Made by a program: the position numbers and the translations under genes. The notes beneath the pieces are model-generated. The model made no database searches and was not told where the DNA came from. It was given only the letters and a program-made list of their open reading frames with translations. Of a stretch of DNA of 64,000 bases, positions 18,524-26,501 are shown one piece after another (the stretch's first letter is position 1; each line of letters opens with the position of its first letter). The stretch covers positions 2,645,501 through 2,709,500 of the forward strand of contig NZ_CP110009.1 in NCBI RefSeq assembly GCF_025947305.1. The letters are read 5' to 3'. This DNA is from Flavobacterium sp. N3904 (GTDB lineage: Bacteria; Bacteroidota; Bacteroidia; Flavobacteriales; Flavobacteriaceae).

Positions 18524-18946
18524 ATGCCACGACCGAAGCTAAATAGAACCATTGTAAATCCACCAATAATGGAAGGTTTTAGGCCTTTTGGAATCGCTAT
18601 GACGGATTTAGAACCTGTTATTTTGTTGTACGAAGAATACGAGTCAATACGACTTTCAGATTACGAGGGATTAACGCAAGAAAAATCCGCCGAACAAATG
18701 AACGTTTCAAGACCAACATTTACCCGAATATATGAAAAAGCAAGGAGAGCAATTGCCAAAGCTTTTGTTGAAGGTAAAGCGATTTTTATTGAAGGGGGAA
18801 ATTACCACACAGACGAATACTGGTACAAGTGCGAAAATTGCTTAAAATTGAACATTAATAAAGAGGAAACTGATTTCTGCAGTTACTGTCAATCTAGTCT
18901 TTTACGAAAATTAAATAAAAAAATTGAACCTAATGGAAACAAATGA
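18524..18946 (+). CDS. DUF134 family DNA-binding protein with zinc-ribbon tail
   Basis: A 140-residue protein. It opens with MPRPKLNRTIVNPP, typical of DUF134, and has a sigma-like helix-turn-helix (about 40-80, LSDYEGLTQEKSAEQMNVSR). A C-terminal pair of CxxC knuckles (C103/C106 and C119/C122) should bind zinc or iron-sulphur. DUF134 proteins are regularly found beside NifX/NifB-like proteins, as here. It probably regulates its own operon through the palindrome at 18431-18484. Its stop overlaps the next gene. Confidence 0.8.
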   Translation: MPRPKLNRTIVNPPIMEGFRPFGIAMTDLEPVILLYEEYESIRLSDYEGLTQEKSAEQMNVSRPTFTRIYEKARRAIAKAFVEGKAIFIEGGNYHTDEYWYKCENCLKLNINKEETDFCSYCQSSLLRKLNKKIEPNGNK

Positions 18947-19148
18947 CAGCATCGGATATTGTATCTGTCTGCATTGCAATACACAGATTCCCCACACAGA
19001 AGGACAACCATGTCGAGAAAATGATTGTCCGCAATGCAGAAAAAAAATGATTCGGGAAGGAAGTTATCATCATCAACTGTATTTATCAAAAAAAGGAGAA
19101 GATAATCAATACCCTCCCATATTCAAATCATGTAATAAAAACGAGTAA
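18933..19148 (+). CDS. Small cysteine-rich metal-binding protein
   Basis: A 71-residue protein when started at METNDSIGY (18933), which overlaps the end of the DUF134 gene by 14 bp. An ATG at 18924 would add three residues. Six cysteines (C10, C12, C15, C27, C32, C35) and several His (SYHHQLY) suggest a zinc or iron-sulphur knuckle of rubredoxin or zinc-ribbon type. No named family is recognised. Placement between DUF134 and NifX-like genes suggests a role in the same metal-cluster function. Confidence 0.7.
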   Translation: METNDSIGYCICLHCNTQIPHTEGQPCRENDCPQCRKKMIREGSYHHQLYLSKKGEDNQYPPIFKSCNKNE

Positions 19149-19160
19149 AAAACAACCATT

Positions 19161-19541
19161 ATGATAAAATTAGCAGTACCAACAAGCGGAAATGTTGTCG
19201 ATAATCATTTTGGACATTGTGATGCGTACACTGTATTTACAGTAAACGCAAATAAAAAGATTGAACAAACTGAAATGTTGCCCTCGCCGAAGGGCTGCGG
19301 CTGCAAAAGTAATATTGGAGCTATATTAGAAGAAAAAGGCATTAGTGTAATGCTTGCAGGAAATATGGGAGTTGGGGCATTAAATGTGCTGAAAAATCAC
19401 GGTATCGAAGTTTATCGTGGCTGTTCAGGCGATGTACTTCAACTTGTCGAAAGCTTTTTGGAAGGTAAAATAACTGATTCGGGGGAGGGCTGTCACCATC
19501 ACAAAGAACATGAAGGAAAACATGTTTGCAATCAAATATAA
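19161..19541 (+). CDS. NifX/NafY-like (dinitrogenase FeMo-cofactor) family protein
   Basis: A 126-residue protein with the family fold: MIKLAVPTSGNVVDNHFGHC at the start, then the Cys-rich PKGCGCKSN, then SVMLAGNMGVGALNVLKNHG and VYRGCSGDVLQ. A His/Cys-rich tail (CHHHKEHEGKHVC) could bind metal. Members bind metallocofactors; no nitrogenase gene is seen here, so a stand-alone iron-sulphur or metal-handling role is likely. It forms an operon with the two preceding genes (12-bp gap). Confidence 0.85.
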   Translation: MIKLAVPTSGNVVDNHFGHCDAYTVFTVNANKKIEQTEMLPSPKGCGCKSNIGAILEEKGISVMLAGNMGVGALNVLKNHGIEVYRGCSGDVLQLVESFLEGKITDSGEGCHHHKEHEGKHVCNQI

Positions 19542-19843
19542 TATTGATAAAAAAAGGAATCATAAATCGCATGACAGCCGTTAGCACGAAATAATGCAAA
19601 TGTCTGAAAATGTCATGGAGACACAGTATCTAATCAAAAGAAATCAAAAAAATGTGCGTTCTTTAAAAATTAAAAGTGTTACTATTGTTTGTACTTTCAT
19701 TAGAAACCGAAGCACTCAAAACAATTCATTTCAGTTACAAGGCTTTGGTTTAGCGTTTTGACTCATAAATATCCAGATTTTCAATAAATAAAATATAGAA
19801 GCAGGCAGATTAGATTAATTTTAAAGTTTTAATTACAATACAA
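19542..19843. other. Intergenic gap with no recognised feature
   Basis: No coding frame, canonical TAnnTTTG promoter, strong hairpin or repeat is seen between the NifX-like gene and the PLP-fold gene. The last 60 bases are very AT-rich and may carry the promoter of the next gene. Confidence 0.5.
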
Positions 19844-21916
19844 ATGACAAATAATATACTTATTGAAAATCAATATAAAAGAACACGTTTATTTGAAAAA
19901 GAAAACATAAGTTATTTGGTTAGGGTTTTAAAGAGATTTAATACCGTACCAAAGATCAACAACATAAACATTATTACTTCAAATAATGAACAAAACCTGT
20001 TTAAAATTGTTCCCAACAAATCAATTATAATCGGTTCATCGTTTTTAGACAAACCCGTTTTAGCTTTAATTTATTTACGATATGGAATTGAATGGCAGCT
20101 TTGGTACAAAGCTTTAGGGAAAGATAAATCAGACACCCTTTTATGCGATATAGCAGCTCTAAAAGTCACTAAAATATTTTATGAAATATTGCCAAAAGAG
20201 GATAAGGAAAAATTAAAAGAACTCAATCATTTTTTAATTGACATGATTAAAAATGAGGAACCTTTGGATATTGAATCTTTAATAAAACACGGAGAACTAG
20301 AATCTATACATGGAGTAAATAATTCCAAAAAAGTATTTGAAAAATCTTGGGAACCCATTCTTGAAAATCTAGCTAAACCAACTGAATATTTATTAATGTC
20401 AGGCGGGGATCTTAGATTGAATATTGACGAAATTGAATTGTTAAACAAATATGGCTGCCGGCCATTTCCAAGACCAGATGCGTTTACTTTTGCCTCATCA
20501 ACTGCAACAAGCATCTCTAATTTTGCTTTTGATAAAACAGATAAAGTTAGACGTATTTTAATTCAAAATAGCTTAAAAAAGGGTTTCAAAAATACAACAA
20601 TGGCATTTTCAGAATTGTTAAAAAACAACCTCAGAAAAACCCTTAAAATAAGTGATGAATGCCAAATAATTTTTTCACCATCGGGGACTGATTCTGCTCT
20701 TCAAATAGCGGCCATTACTCAAATTATTACCGATAAAGAAATTACGCATGTTTTAGTGGCTTCTGATGAAACGGGAAGCGGCGTACCTGCAGCATTAAAA
20801 GGGTGCCATTTTGAAAACACCACAGCTTTAAATCATCCTGTTACAAAAGGAGATAAAATTGAAGGATTTAGAGATATTAATTTGATTAAAATTCCTTTAA
20901 GAGACGAAAACGGCGAATTAAAATCCTCATTCCAATTGGATTCGGAGGTTTTTATGGCAATTTCAAAAACTAATGAATTAGGAAGGCACATTGTATTGCA
21001 TGTAATGGATCAGTCAAAATTAGGGTATCAATCACCAAGCGAAGAGATAATTAAAAGCTTGAATACCCTTGACAATTTATCCATGCAGATTATTGTAGAT
21101 GCGTCACAGCTTAGATTAGACCCAAAAGACATACAAAATTATTTAAATAAAGGATATATCATTACAATAACCGGAAGCAAATACTTTACAGGACCTCCTT
21201 ATTCAGGAGCATTAATCCTGCCTAAAAAAGTTAGTAAAGCTATTAATTCTGTAAGAATTACTATACCAAAAGGATTGGCCAATTATTACAATCATAGCGA
21301 TTGGCCAGCATCATGGTTTTGTTCCAAAGATTTGTCGGATGGATTTAATTATGGATGCAATATGCGCTGGAATGCTGCTATAGTTGAAATGGATCGATAT
21401 TATAAAACACCTATTTTGTACAGAAATATGGGAATTGAGATGTTCTGTAATTTTGTTGAAGACTCTATTAAAGATGTCGCTTTTTTAGAACCTCTTTTTG
21501 GAGATAAAACAAAAACTAACACTTATGAAAGCAACGAATTTGGATTAAGAAACATCTGTACCATTTTTCCTTTTTTTATTCTTAAAGATGAAAAAGCATT
21601 ATCTATTGATCAAGTAAAAAAAGTCTACATATTGCTTAATTCAGACATATCCAACAAATTTGAGGATTCACCTGTAGAAATCATTAGGCTTGCTTCTCAA
21701 AAATGCCATATTGGGCAACCTGTTAATGTAAAATATGGCAATAATTTTCAAAGTGCAGTTTTGAGAATAAGTTTGGGGGCAAGAGTAATTTCTGAAAGTT
21801 GGGTTAATAGGGATATTAGTCTCTTCTTTAGGAACATAGAAACACAAATGAATCAGATTACAATAATTATAAAAAAGATAGAGTTAATCCTAAACAACCC
21901 TGAATTGTTGGATTAA
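19844..21916 (+). CDS. Uncharacterised fold-type I PLP enzyme with a large N-terminal extension
   Basis: A 690-residue cytosolic protein. The C-terminal two thirds look like an aminotransferase-fold PLP enzyme: SPSGTDSALQ (278-287) for the phosphate loop, D419 in IIVDASQLRL facing the pyridine nitrogen, and K446 in ITGSKYFTGPP as the Schiff-base lysine. The first 200 or so residues match nothing recognised. The protein is about 250 residues longer than ordinary aminotransferases or cysteine desulfurases. It stands alone, with a terminator downstream, between accessory genes. It might be a lyase or desulfurase-like enzyme; no substrate can be named. Confidence 0.7.
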   Translation: MTNNILIENQYKRTRLFEKENISYLVRVLKRFNTVPKINNINIITSNNEQNLFKIVPNKSIIIGSSFLDKPVLALIYLRYGIEWQLWYKALGKDKSDTLLCDIAALKVTKIFYEILPKEDKEKLKELNHFLIDMIKNEEPLDIESLIKHGELESIHGVNNSKKVFEKSWEPILENLAKPTEYLLMSGGDLRLNIDEIELLNKYGCRPFPRPDAFTFASSTATSISNFAFDKTDKVRRILIQNSLKKGFKNTTMAFSELLKNNLRKTLKISDECQIIFSPSGTDSALQIAAITQIITDKEITHVLVASDETGSGVPAALKGCHFENTTALNHPVTKGDKIEGFRDINLIKIPLRDENGELKSSFQLDSEVFMAISKTNELGRHIVLHVMDQSKLGYQSPSEEIIKSLNTLDNLSMQIIVDASQLRLDPKDIQNYLNKGYIITITGSKYFTGPPYSGALILPKKVSKAINSVRITIPKGLANYYNHSDWPASWFCSKDLSDGFNYGCNMRWNAAIVEMDRYYKTPILYRNMGIEMFCNFVEDSIKDVAFLEPLFGDKTKTNTYESNEFGLRNICTIFPFFILKDEKALSIDQVKKVYILLNSDISNKFEDSPVEIIRLASQKCHIGQPVNVKYGNNFQSAVLRISLGARVISESWVNRDISLFFRNIETQMNQITIIIKKIELILNNPELLD

Positions 21917-21964
21917 ATAGTTAGGAAGGAAAGCCCGAATAAGGCAAATCAGAATAAAAAAAAT

Positions 21965-21992
21965 ATAAAGCACCTCTACTGTAGTGCTTTAT
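21965..21992. terminator. Terminator hairpin between convergent genes
   Basis: ATAAAGCAC at 21965-21973 pairs with GTGCTTTAT at 21984-21992 around an 10-nt loop that itself is near-palindromic. It lies 48 bp after the plus-strand PLP-fold gene and just beyond the end of the minus-strand OsmC-like relic, so it can serve both. Confidence 0.65.
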
Positions 21993-22022
21993 AAACTATA
22001 TTAAATTTAAATTCCTTAACGG

Positions 22023-22375
22023 TTATTTTAGTTCTTCAGAAATTATTTCATAATTTATTATTAGAACTTCGGGTTGCAGTATAATCTTAAAATTAATCGA
22101 ATTGGAGATAGGCAGGCTTTTTCGCTCATTTCCATTACTCTAATTTCTTTGTCTTTTAATTCTTTCTCAATGATGGTCAGAATAGGGAATAGTTTGATTT
22201 CAGTGATGCGGTATTTACCTTCCATACGGTCTAAGGTTCCAATGGCATTACATTCAAATTTATTGAAGTTTAATTTAGAATTTTCGGCTACGGCAAGAAG
22301 TTTAGTCAGGAAACAACTGTTTAGTGTTTCTATTTTAAGGAAGAAGACAGAGTAGTTTTCATAGAAATGTAGCAT
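22023..22375 (-). pseudogene. Frameshifted OsmC-like gene remnant
   Basis: The minus strand reads SCFLTKLLAVAENSKLNF, FECNAIGTLDRMEGKYRITE and VMEMSEKACL, a pattern of OsmC-like redox proteins. After that the good frame is lost by one base near 22110 and continues as ISNSINFKIILQPEV and ending EEISEELK-like residues with a stop at 22023-22025. About 30-40 N-terminal residues are also missing. OsmC proteins reduce organic hydroperoxides with two cysteines; one of these may be the Cys in FECNAIG. It is judged non-functional. Confidence 0.7.
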
Positions 22376-22511
22376 AAAAACGGCAAAGAGAATGAAGATC
22401 GAGAACGGAGTTTCTCAACAAGCGAAAAACGAGATAATATAAGATACTAAAACCGATAGCAAACAATGGCAATTATTAGCTGTTATAAACCGTTTTCTTG
22501 CTGGTATTTTT

Positions 22512-22519
22512 TATCTTTG
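22512..22519 (+). promoter_or_regulatory. Putative -7 box (TAnnTTTG)
   Basis: TATCTTTG fits the flavobacterial -7 consensus and lies 68 bp before the TMEM175-like gene. No good TTTG is seen 19 bp upstream, so the match is partial. Confidence 0.4.
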
Positions 22520-22587
22520 TTATATAATTTATTTACTATCTATCGCGAAACAAATCAAATTGCTCTAAAGTTTTAAAAAGAACTGTC

Positions 22588-23214
22588 ATGGTACGAAAGT
22601 TTCTAAATTCGTCATTACAGCAGCGTGAATTTCGTTATCGGGGCAAAGAAATATTTCGTATTGAAGGCCTAAGTGATGCTGTTTTTGCTTTTTCTGTCTC
22701 GCTTTTGGTCGCTTCGCTAGAAGTTCCACAGACTTTTTATGAGCTAAAAGAAATCACCAAAGGAGCGATTCCCTTTTTCTTAACCGTGGCCCTTGTTTTT
22801 CTTTTTTGGTATCGCCAATATATATTTTTTCGAAGATATGGACTTAATGATTTAATTACTATTATATTAAATTTGGCCTATTTGGCAATAGTCATATTCT
22901 ATCTGTATCCATTAAAATTTCTATTTTCTCTTCTTATTTCATCATGGTTTGGTGTAGATTTATTTGCAAAAGCAAAACATGAAGGCCTTGTAATACTTTC
23001 TAATAATGATTTTCCGCAATTAATAATTTTATTCAGTTTAGGCTATTTCATGATTTGGCTTATCATTTTTTTACTGCATCAACACGTACTACAATTAGCT
23101 AATCAATTTGGCTTTTCTAAGTTTGAATTACTATTTACACAAAAAGAAGTTAAAGGTGCTTTGTTGAACAGCTTTATTGGATTGTTTGCATTGGCATTTG
23201 CCCCTGGGCATTGA
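22588..23214 (+). CDS. TMEM175/DUF1211-like channel protein, possibly C-terminally truncated
   Basis: A 208-residue membrane protein. Helix 1 carries RIEGLSDAVFAFSVSLLV (24-41), a variant of the RxxxFSD filter motif of TMEM175 potassium channels with Leu for Phe. Further helices lie at about 63-83, 86-118, 147-170 and 190-205. The last segment stops abruptly at LFALAFAPGH. In another frame just after the stop, a hydrophobic stretch (VILAFILVTFKLIINVL) can be read, so helix 6 may have been cut off by a frameshift. It probably forms a cation channel if intact. Confidence 0.75.
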   Translation: MVRKFLNSSLQQREFRYRGKEIFRIEGLSDAVFAFSVSLLVASLEVPQTFYELKEITKGAIPFFLTVALVFLFWYRQYIFFRRYGLNDLITIILNLAYLAIVIFYLYPLKFLFSLLISSWFGVDLFAKAKHEGLVILSNNDFPQLIILFSLGYFMIWLIIFLLHQHVLQLANQFGFSKFELLFTQKEVKGALLNSFIGLFALAFAPGH

Positions 23215-23361
23215 CTTTGGATTTTCTTAGATAGAAAAGGACTGTTATTCTTGCTTTCATTTTGGTAACCTTTAAATTGATAATTAATGTACTTTAATCG
23301 TCAATATAAGTCAAGATGTTCATTACGTGAACAGCTTGTTTTACTGGGGTTGAGCCAAAAT

Positions 23362-23408
23362 TCGGTGCACTTTTTTCCCTCGGTGTCCCTGTGCACCGAC
23401 TGTGCACC
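23362..23408. repeat. Cluster of GTGCAC repeats near tRNA-Ser
   Basis: CGGTGCAC (23363-23370) is an inverted repeat of GTGCACCG (23391-23398), and a further GTGCACC follows at 23402-23408. The arrangement resembles binding sites of a site-specific recombinase. No integrase gene is present. It lies about 100 bp from the 3' end of tRNA-Ser, on the accessory side. Confidence 0.5.
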
Positions 23409-23454
23409 TATTTTTTGAGAAACAATGAATAATTTGGTTATTCGGTGAAAAGCA

Positions 23455-23487
23455 AAAACCCTTTAAACGTTGAGTTTAAAGGGTTTT
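23455..23487 (-). terminator. tRNA-Ser terminator
   Basis: A perfect 14-bp stem (23455-23468 with 23474-23487) closes a 5-nt loop and is flanked by A and T runs. It lies 24 bp beyond the 3' end of the minus-strand tRNA-Ser. Confidence 0.85.
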
Positions 23488-23510
23488 GATTCATTTTGAG
23501 ATTCACTCAG

Positions 23511-23595
23511 CGGAGAAAGAGGGATTCGAACCCCCGGACCTGTTACAGTCAACAGTTTTCAAGACTGCCGCATTCGACCGCTCTGCCATTTCTCC
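23511..23595 (-). tRNA. tRNA-Ser (anticodon UGA)
   Basis: An 85-nt class II tRNA on the minus strand. The acceptor stem GGAGAAA/TTTCTCC with discriminator G, the anticodon loop CTTGAAAAC with TGA, a long variable arm and the T-loop GGTTCGAATCC are all present. CCA is not encoded. Its 3' end faces the accessory region to the left, the usual orientation for integration at tRNA genes. Confidence 0.95.
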
Positions 23596-23906
23596 AGTAT
23601 GTTGCTATCATTGCTGATTGCGAGTGCAAATATAAGAACCTTTTTTGGTTATGCAAATGTATTTTTAGAAAATTTACATCTAATTTTTAAAGGATTTTTT
23701 AATTGTTTCATTTGCTTTGTTTTAGCGAAAAAATAGTTATGAAAAAAATTGAAATGCTTAGTAAATAGATGCTGGTGCGCAGTGAATAATGATTTTTTTC
23801 ATGCTTTTTAGATTAGCTGCATTCACTAATAAAAAAATCCTCCAAAATTATATTTTCAAGGATTCTGCAATTCACTTTTAACTATTTTCGTTTCACTTTA
23901 AAAAAA
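23596..23906. other. Gap between tRNA-Ser and ribBA
   Basis: AT-rich DNA without a credible gene. It should hold the tRNA promoter on the minus strand and it contains the ribBA terminator at 23831-23864. Confidence 0.6.
23831..23864 (-). terminator. Terminator of the ribBA operon
   Basis: On the minus strand AATCCT and AGGATT close a stem that continues with AAAAT/ATTTT and is followed by a run of seven T. It lies 43 bp after the ribBA stop codon. Confidence 0.75.
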
Positions 23907-25040
23907 CTAATACTTCACATAATCCTTAATTTCCAAGCCGTATCCTATCATACCAACGCGTTTGGTTTGTTCAGTGTTCGATAACAATCGAATTTTGGAG
24001 ATGTCAATATCGTGTAAAATTTGAGCTCCTATACCAAAATCTTTATTGTCCATCTTGATTTGCGGTGCTTTAAATTCACCTTTGGCCTGCAAAACTTTCA
24101 ATTCAGATATGCGGTTGAGTAGGTCTATCGATGCCACTTCTTGATTGATGAACAAAACAGCGCCTTTTCCTTCCTGATTAATCAATTGGAACATGTCGTC
24201 CAGTTTTTTGTTGGCATCATTGGTCAACGTTCCTAAAATATCATTGTTTACCGAAGTAGAATTGATGCGCGTCAATATTGGTTCTCCTATATTCCAGGTT
24301 CCTTTGGTCAGGGCAATATGTATTTGCTTGTTCGTCGTTTGTTGATAGGCTCTTAATCTAAAAGAACCAAAACGGGTTTCGATATCAAAATCTTCTTTTT
24401 TAACAATCAGACTATCGTGTTGCATTCTATAAGCCACCAATGCTTCGATAGAAACTAATTTTAGATCGAATTTCTTAGCAACTTTAGCCAATTGGGGTAG
24501 TCGGGCCATAGTACCGTCTTCATTCATGATTTCGACAATTACACCAGCCGATTTAAAACCTGCCAATCGTGCAAAATCAATTGCAGCTTCCGTATGACCT
24601 GTTCTTCTCAAAACACCACCTTGTTTGGCGATTAATGGAAATATGTGTCCTGGACGTGCCAAATCATGCGGTTTTGTATTCGAATCTACCAATGAAAGTA
24701 TTGTTTTGGCTCTGTCAGCAGCAGAGATTCCTGTAGTTACTCCATTGCCTCTTAAATCTACCGAAACTGTAAAAGCAGTCTCCATGGGATCGGTGTTATT
24801 GCTTACCATTACGTGTAGTCCGAGTTCTTTGCAACGACTTTCGGTAAGTGGAGCACAGATTAGACCACGGCCGTGTGTTGCCATAAAGTTGATCATTTCC
24901 GGTGTTACTTTCTCGGCAGCAGCCAAAAAGTCACCTTCATTTTCACGATCTTCGTCATCAACAACAATGATTATTTTGCCTTGGCGAATGTCTTCAATAG
25001 CTTCTTCTATAGTGTTGAGTTGTATTTTTGAGGTTGACAT
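23907..25040 (-). CDS. ribB: RibBA-type protein: DHBP synthase fused to a degenerate GTP cyclohydrolase II domain
   Basis: A 377-residue protein of riboflavin synthesis. The N-terminal domain (1-205) is an intact 3,4-dihydroxy-2-butanone-4-phosphate synthase: DDEDRENEGD (28-37) is the acidic metal loop and RRTGHTEAAIDFARLAG the phosphate-binding part. The C-terminal domain aligns with GTP cyclohydrolase II, but the zinc cysteines are gone: the usual HSECLTGD...RCDCG reads NSTSVNND...TNDAN, and RQEGRNIGL reads NQEVASIDL. That half is therefore very probably inactive, and GTP cyclohydrolase must come from another gene. It starts 2 bp after the upstream permease gene stop. Confidence 0.9.
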   Translation of the reverse strand: MSTSKIQLNTIEEAIEDIRQGKIIIVVDDEDRENEGDFLAAAEKVTPEMINFMATHGRGLICAPLTESRCKELGLHVMVSNNTDPMETAFTVSVDLRGNGVTTGISAADRAKTILSLVDSNTKPHDLARPGHIFPLIAKQGGVLRRTGHTEAAIDFARLAGFKSAGVIVEIMNEDGTMARLPQLAKVAKKFDLKLVSIEALVAYRMQHDSLIVKKEDFDIETRFGSFRLRAYQQTTNKQIHIALTKGTWNIGEPILTRINSTSVNNDILGTLTNDANKKLDDMFQLINQEGKGAVLFINQEVASIDLLNRISELKVLQAKGEFKAPQIKMDNKDFGIGAQILHDIDISKIRLLSNTEQTKRVGMIGYGLEIKDYVKY

Positions 25041-25041
25041 C

Positions 25042-26493
25042 TTATTCTTTATTTTGAGATGGAATTATTTTTTGAAACAGTTTTTGAAATGCTTTTTGGA
25101 TTGGTGCCAGTATCACATCTATATTAATTAAGCCAATATCATTGGTAGCACGATAGGTCAAGAGAATCGCCAGTGGCGTTAGAATCATCGATGACATCCA
25201 TGACCCAAAGAATGGGGGTAATCCATCTTCCTGAGAAATTCTTTTCCCAAAAGTATTGATAAAATGGAAGGATATAAAAATTAAGACAGCAAATACTATC
25301 GGCAGTCCAAGTCCTCCTTTTCGGATAATGGCACCCAATGGAGCTCCTATAAAAAACATTAGGAAACAGGCATACACAATAACAAATTTATCATACAATG
25401 CCAGTACGTGTCCGTTGATGTTCTTTTTTTTATTGTCCAATTCGGTTCTGGTGACATCAATAGCATAATAAATACTTTCGGTATTGCTATTGGCAATTTT
25501 TAATATGTCTGATTTTTCTTTGTTTGTGTACAATGACAATAAATCTTTAACGAAAGGTTTTTTCTTTGGTGACGGTTTAGCATTATTATTGACTAATGCT
25601 CCAAGTCTTGCACCACTATTTTCTGAGAATGAGATAATGTCTGCATTTCTGTTTTTATTCAAAGAGTCCAATGTGTAATTCAAATCGCTTACATTAAGCA
25701 TTGTATTGGTATTGGATATACTTTTTTCATCGGTGTCAATTTTGTTCAAACCGGATAAATCAATATTAATTCGGTATTTCTTAAACGAACTTTTGGCAAA
25801 AGGCAGTTTGTCGCGGTCTTCATATTTTTTTGGAATAATATCTTGGTAATAATTTCCGTTGTTCAAAACCAATTGCAAAATACTTGATTTATCACTACTG
25901 ATGAGTTCTCCATCTTTGGCCCTAATTACTGTTTTGCTGCCATCTCCATTTTGGGCTTTTTGATGAATGGTAATTCCGGTAAGATGGTTTCCATTTTCTC
26001 CCGATTTTTTATTGACTTTGATATTGTACAGCCCCACATCACTAAATTGGCCTTCGGTAATGGCAAGTGCAGGTTTTGCCTGAGCAATATTTTTTCTGAA
26101 ATTGACAAACTTGAATTCGGCATACGGAATGACGTTGTTGGCAAAGAAAAAAGCAACAATACTCAATAAAGTAATGGCAATAGTCAGGCTTCGCATCGCT
26201 CTTTGTAACGAAATACCTGAAGATTTCATAGCTGCAAATTCATAATGCTCGGATAAGTTTCCAAAAGACATTATCGAAGCCAATAATATGGAAAGCGGCA
26301 AAACCAATGGCACAATTCGAGGCATCGAAAAAGCCAAAAATTTAAGAACCATAACAAAATCAAGATCTTTACCGGCCAATTCTGCTATAAACAACCAAAC
26401 GGTTTGTAATATGAATATAAAAAATAGAATCACAAATACCGTAGCAAATGTGCCCAAAAATGTTTTTAATAAGTATCTGTCTAGAATTTTCAC
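25042..26493 (-). CDS. LptF/LptG-family (YjgP/YjgQ) permease
   Basis: A 483-residue inner-membrane protein of the lipopolysaccharide export ABC system. It has three N-terminal helices (about 10-35, 55-80, 100-122), a large periplasmic jelly-roll-like region (about 125-360) and three C-terminal helices (about 375-460). The start ILDRYLLKTFLGTFATVFVI is characteristic. LptF and LptG cannot be told apart here, and only one copy is in the window. It lies between lolA and ribBA with gaps of 8 and 1 bp, a flavobacterial operon arrangement. Confidence 0.85.
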   Translation of the reverse strand: MKILDRYLLKTFLGTFATVFVILFFIFILQTVWLFIAELAGKDLDFVMVLKFLAFSMPRIVPLVLPLSILLASIMSFGNLSEHYEFAAMKSSGISLQRAMRSLTIAITLLSIVAFFFANNVIPYAEFKFVNFRKNIAQAKPALAITEGQFSDVGLYNIKVNKKSGENGNHLTGITIHQKAQNGDGSKTVIRAKDGELISSDKSSILQLVLNNGNYYQDIIPKKYEDRDKLPFAKSSFKKYRINIDLSGLNKIDTDEKSISNTNTMLNVSDLNYTLDSLNKNRNADIISFSENSGARLGALVNNNAKPSPKKKPFVKDLLSLYTNKEKSDILKIANSNTESIYYAIDVTRTELDNKKKNINGHVLALYDKFVIVYACFLMFFIGAPLGAIIRKGGLGLPIVFAVLIFISFHFINTFGKRISQEDGLPPFFGSWMSSMILTPLAILLTYRATNDIGLINIDVILAPIQKAFQKLFQKIIPSQNKE

Positions 26494-26501
26494 CTAAATA
26501 A

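Noticed and set aside
22074..22355. A 93-codon plus-strand frame
   Set aside because: It is the reverse shadow of the OsmC-like relic, with no family pattern of its own.
23496..23690. A 64-codon frame across the tRNA-Ser
   Set aside because: It overlaps the whole tRNA gene and has no protein-like features.
24625..25131. A 168-codon plus-strand frame
   Set aside because: It lies opposite ribBA and the permease gene and shows low-complexity Ser-rich sequence typical of antisense shadows.
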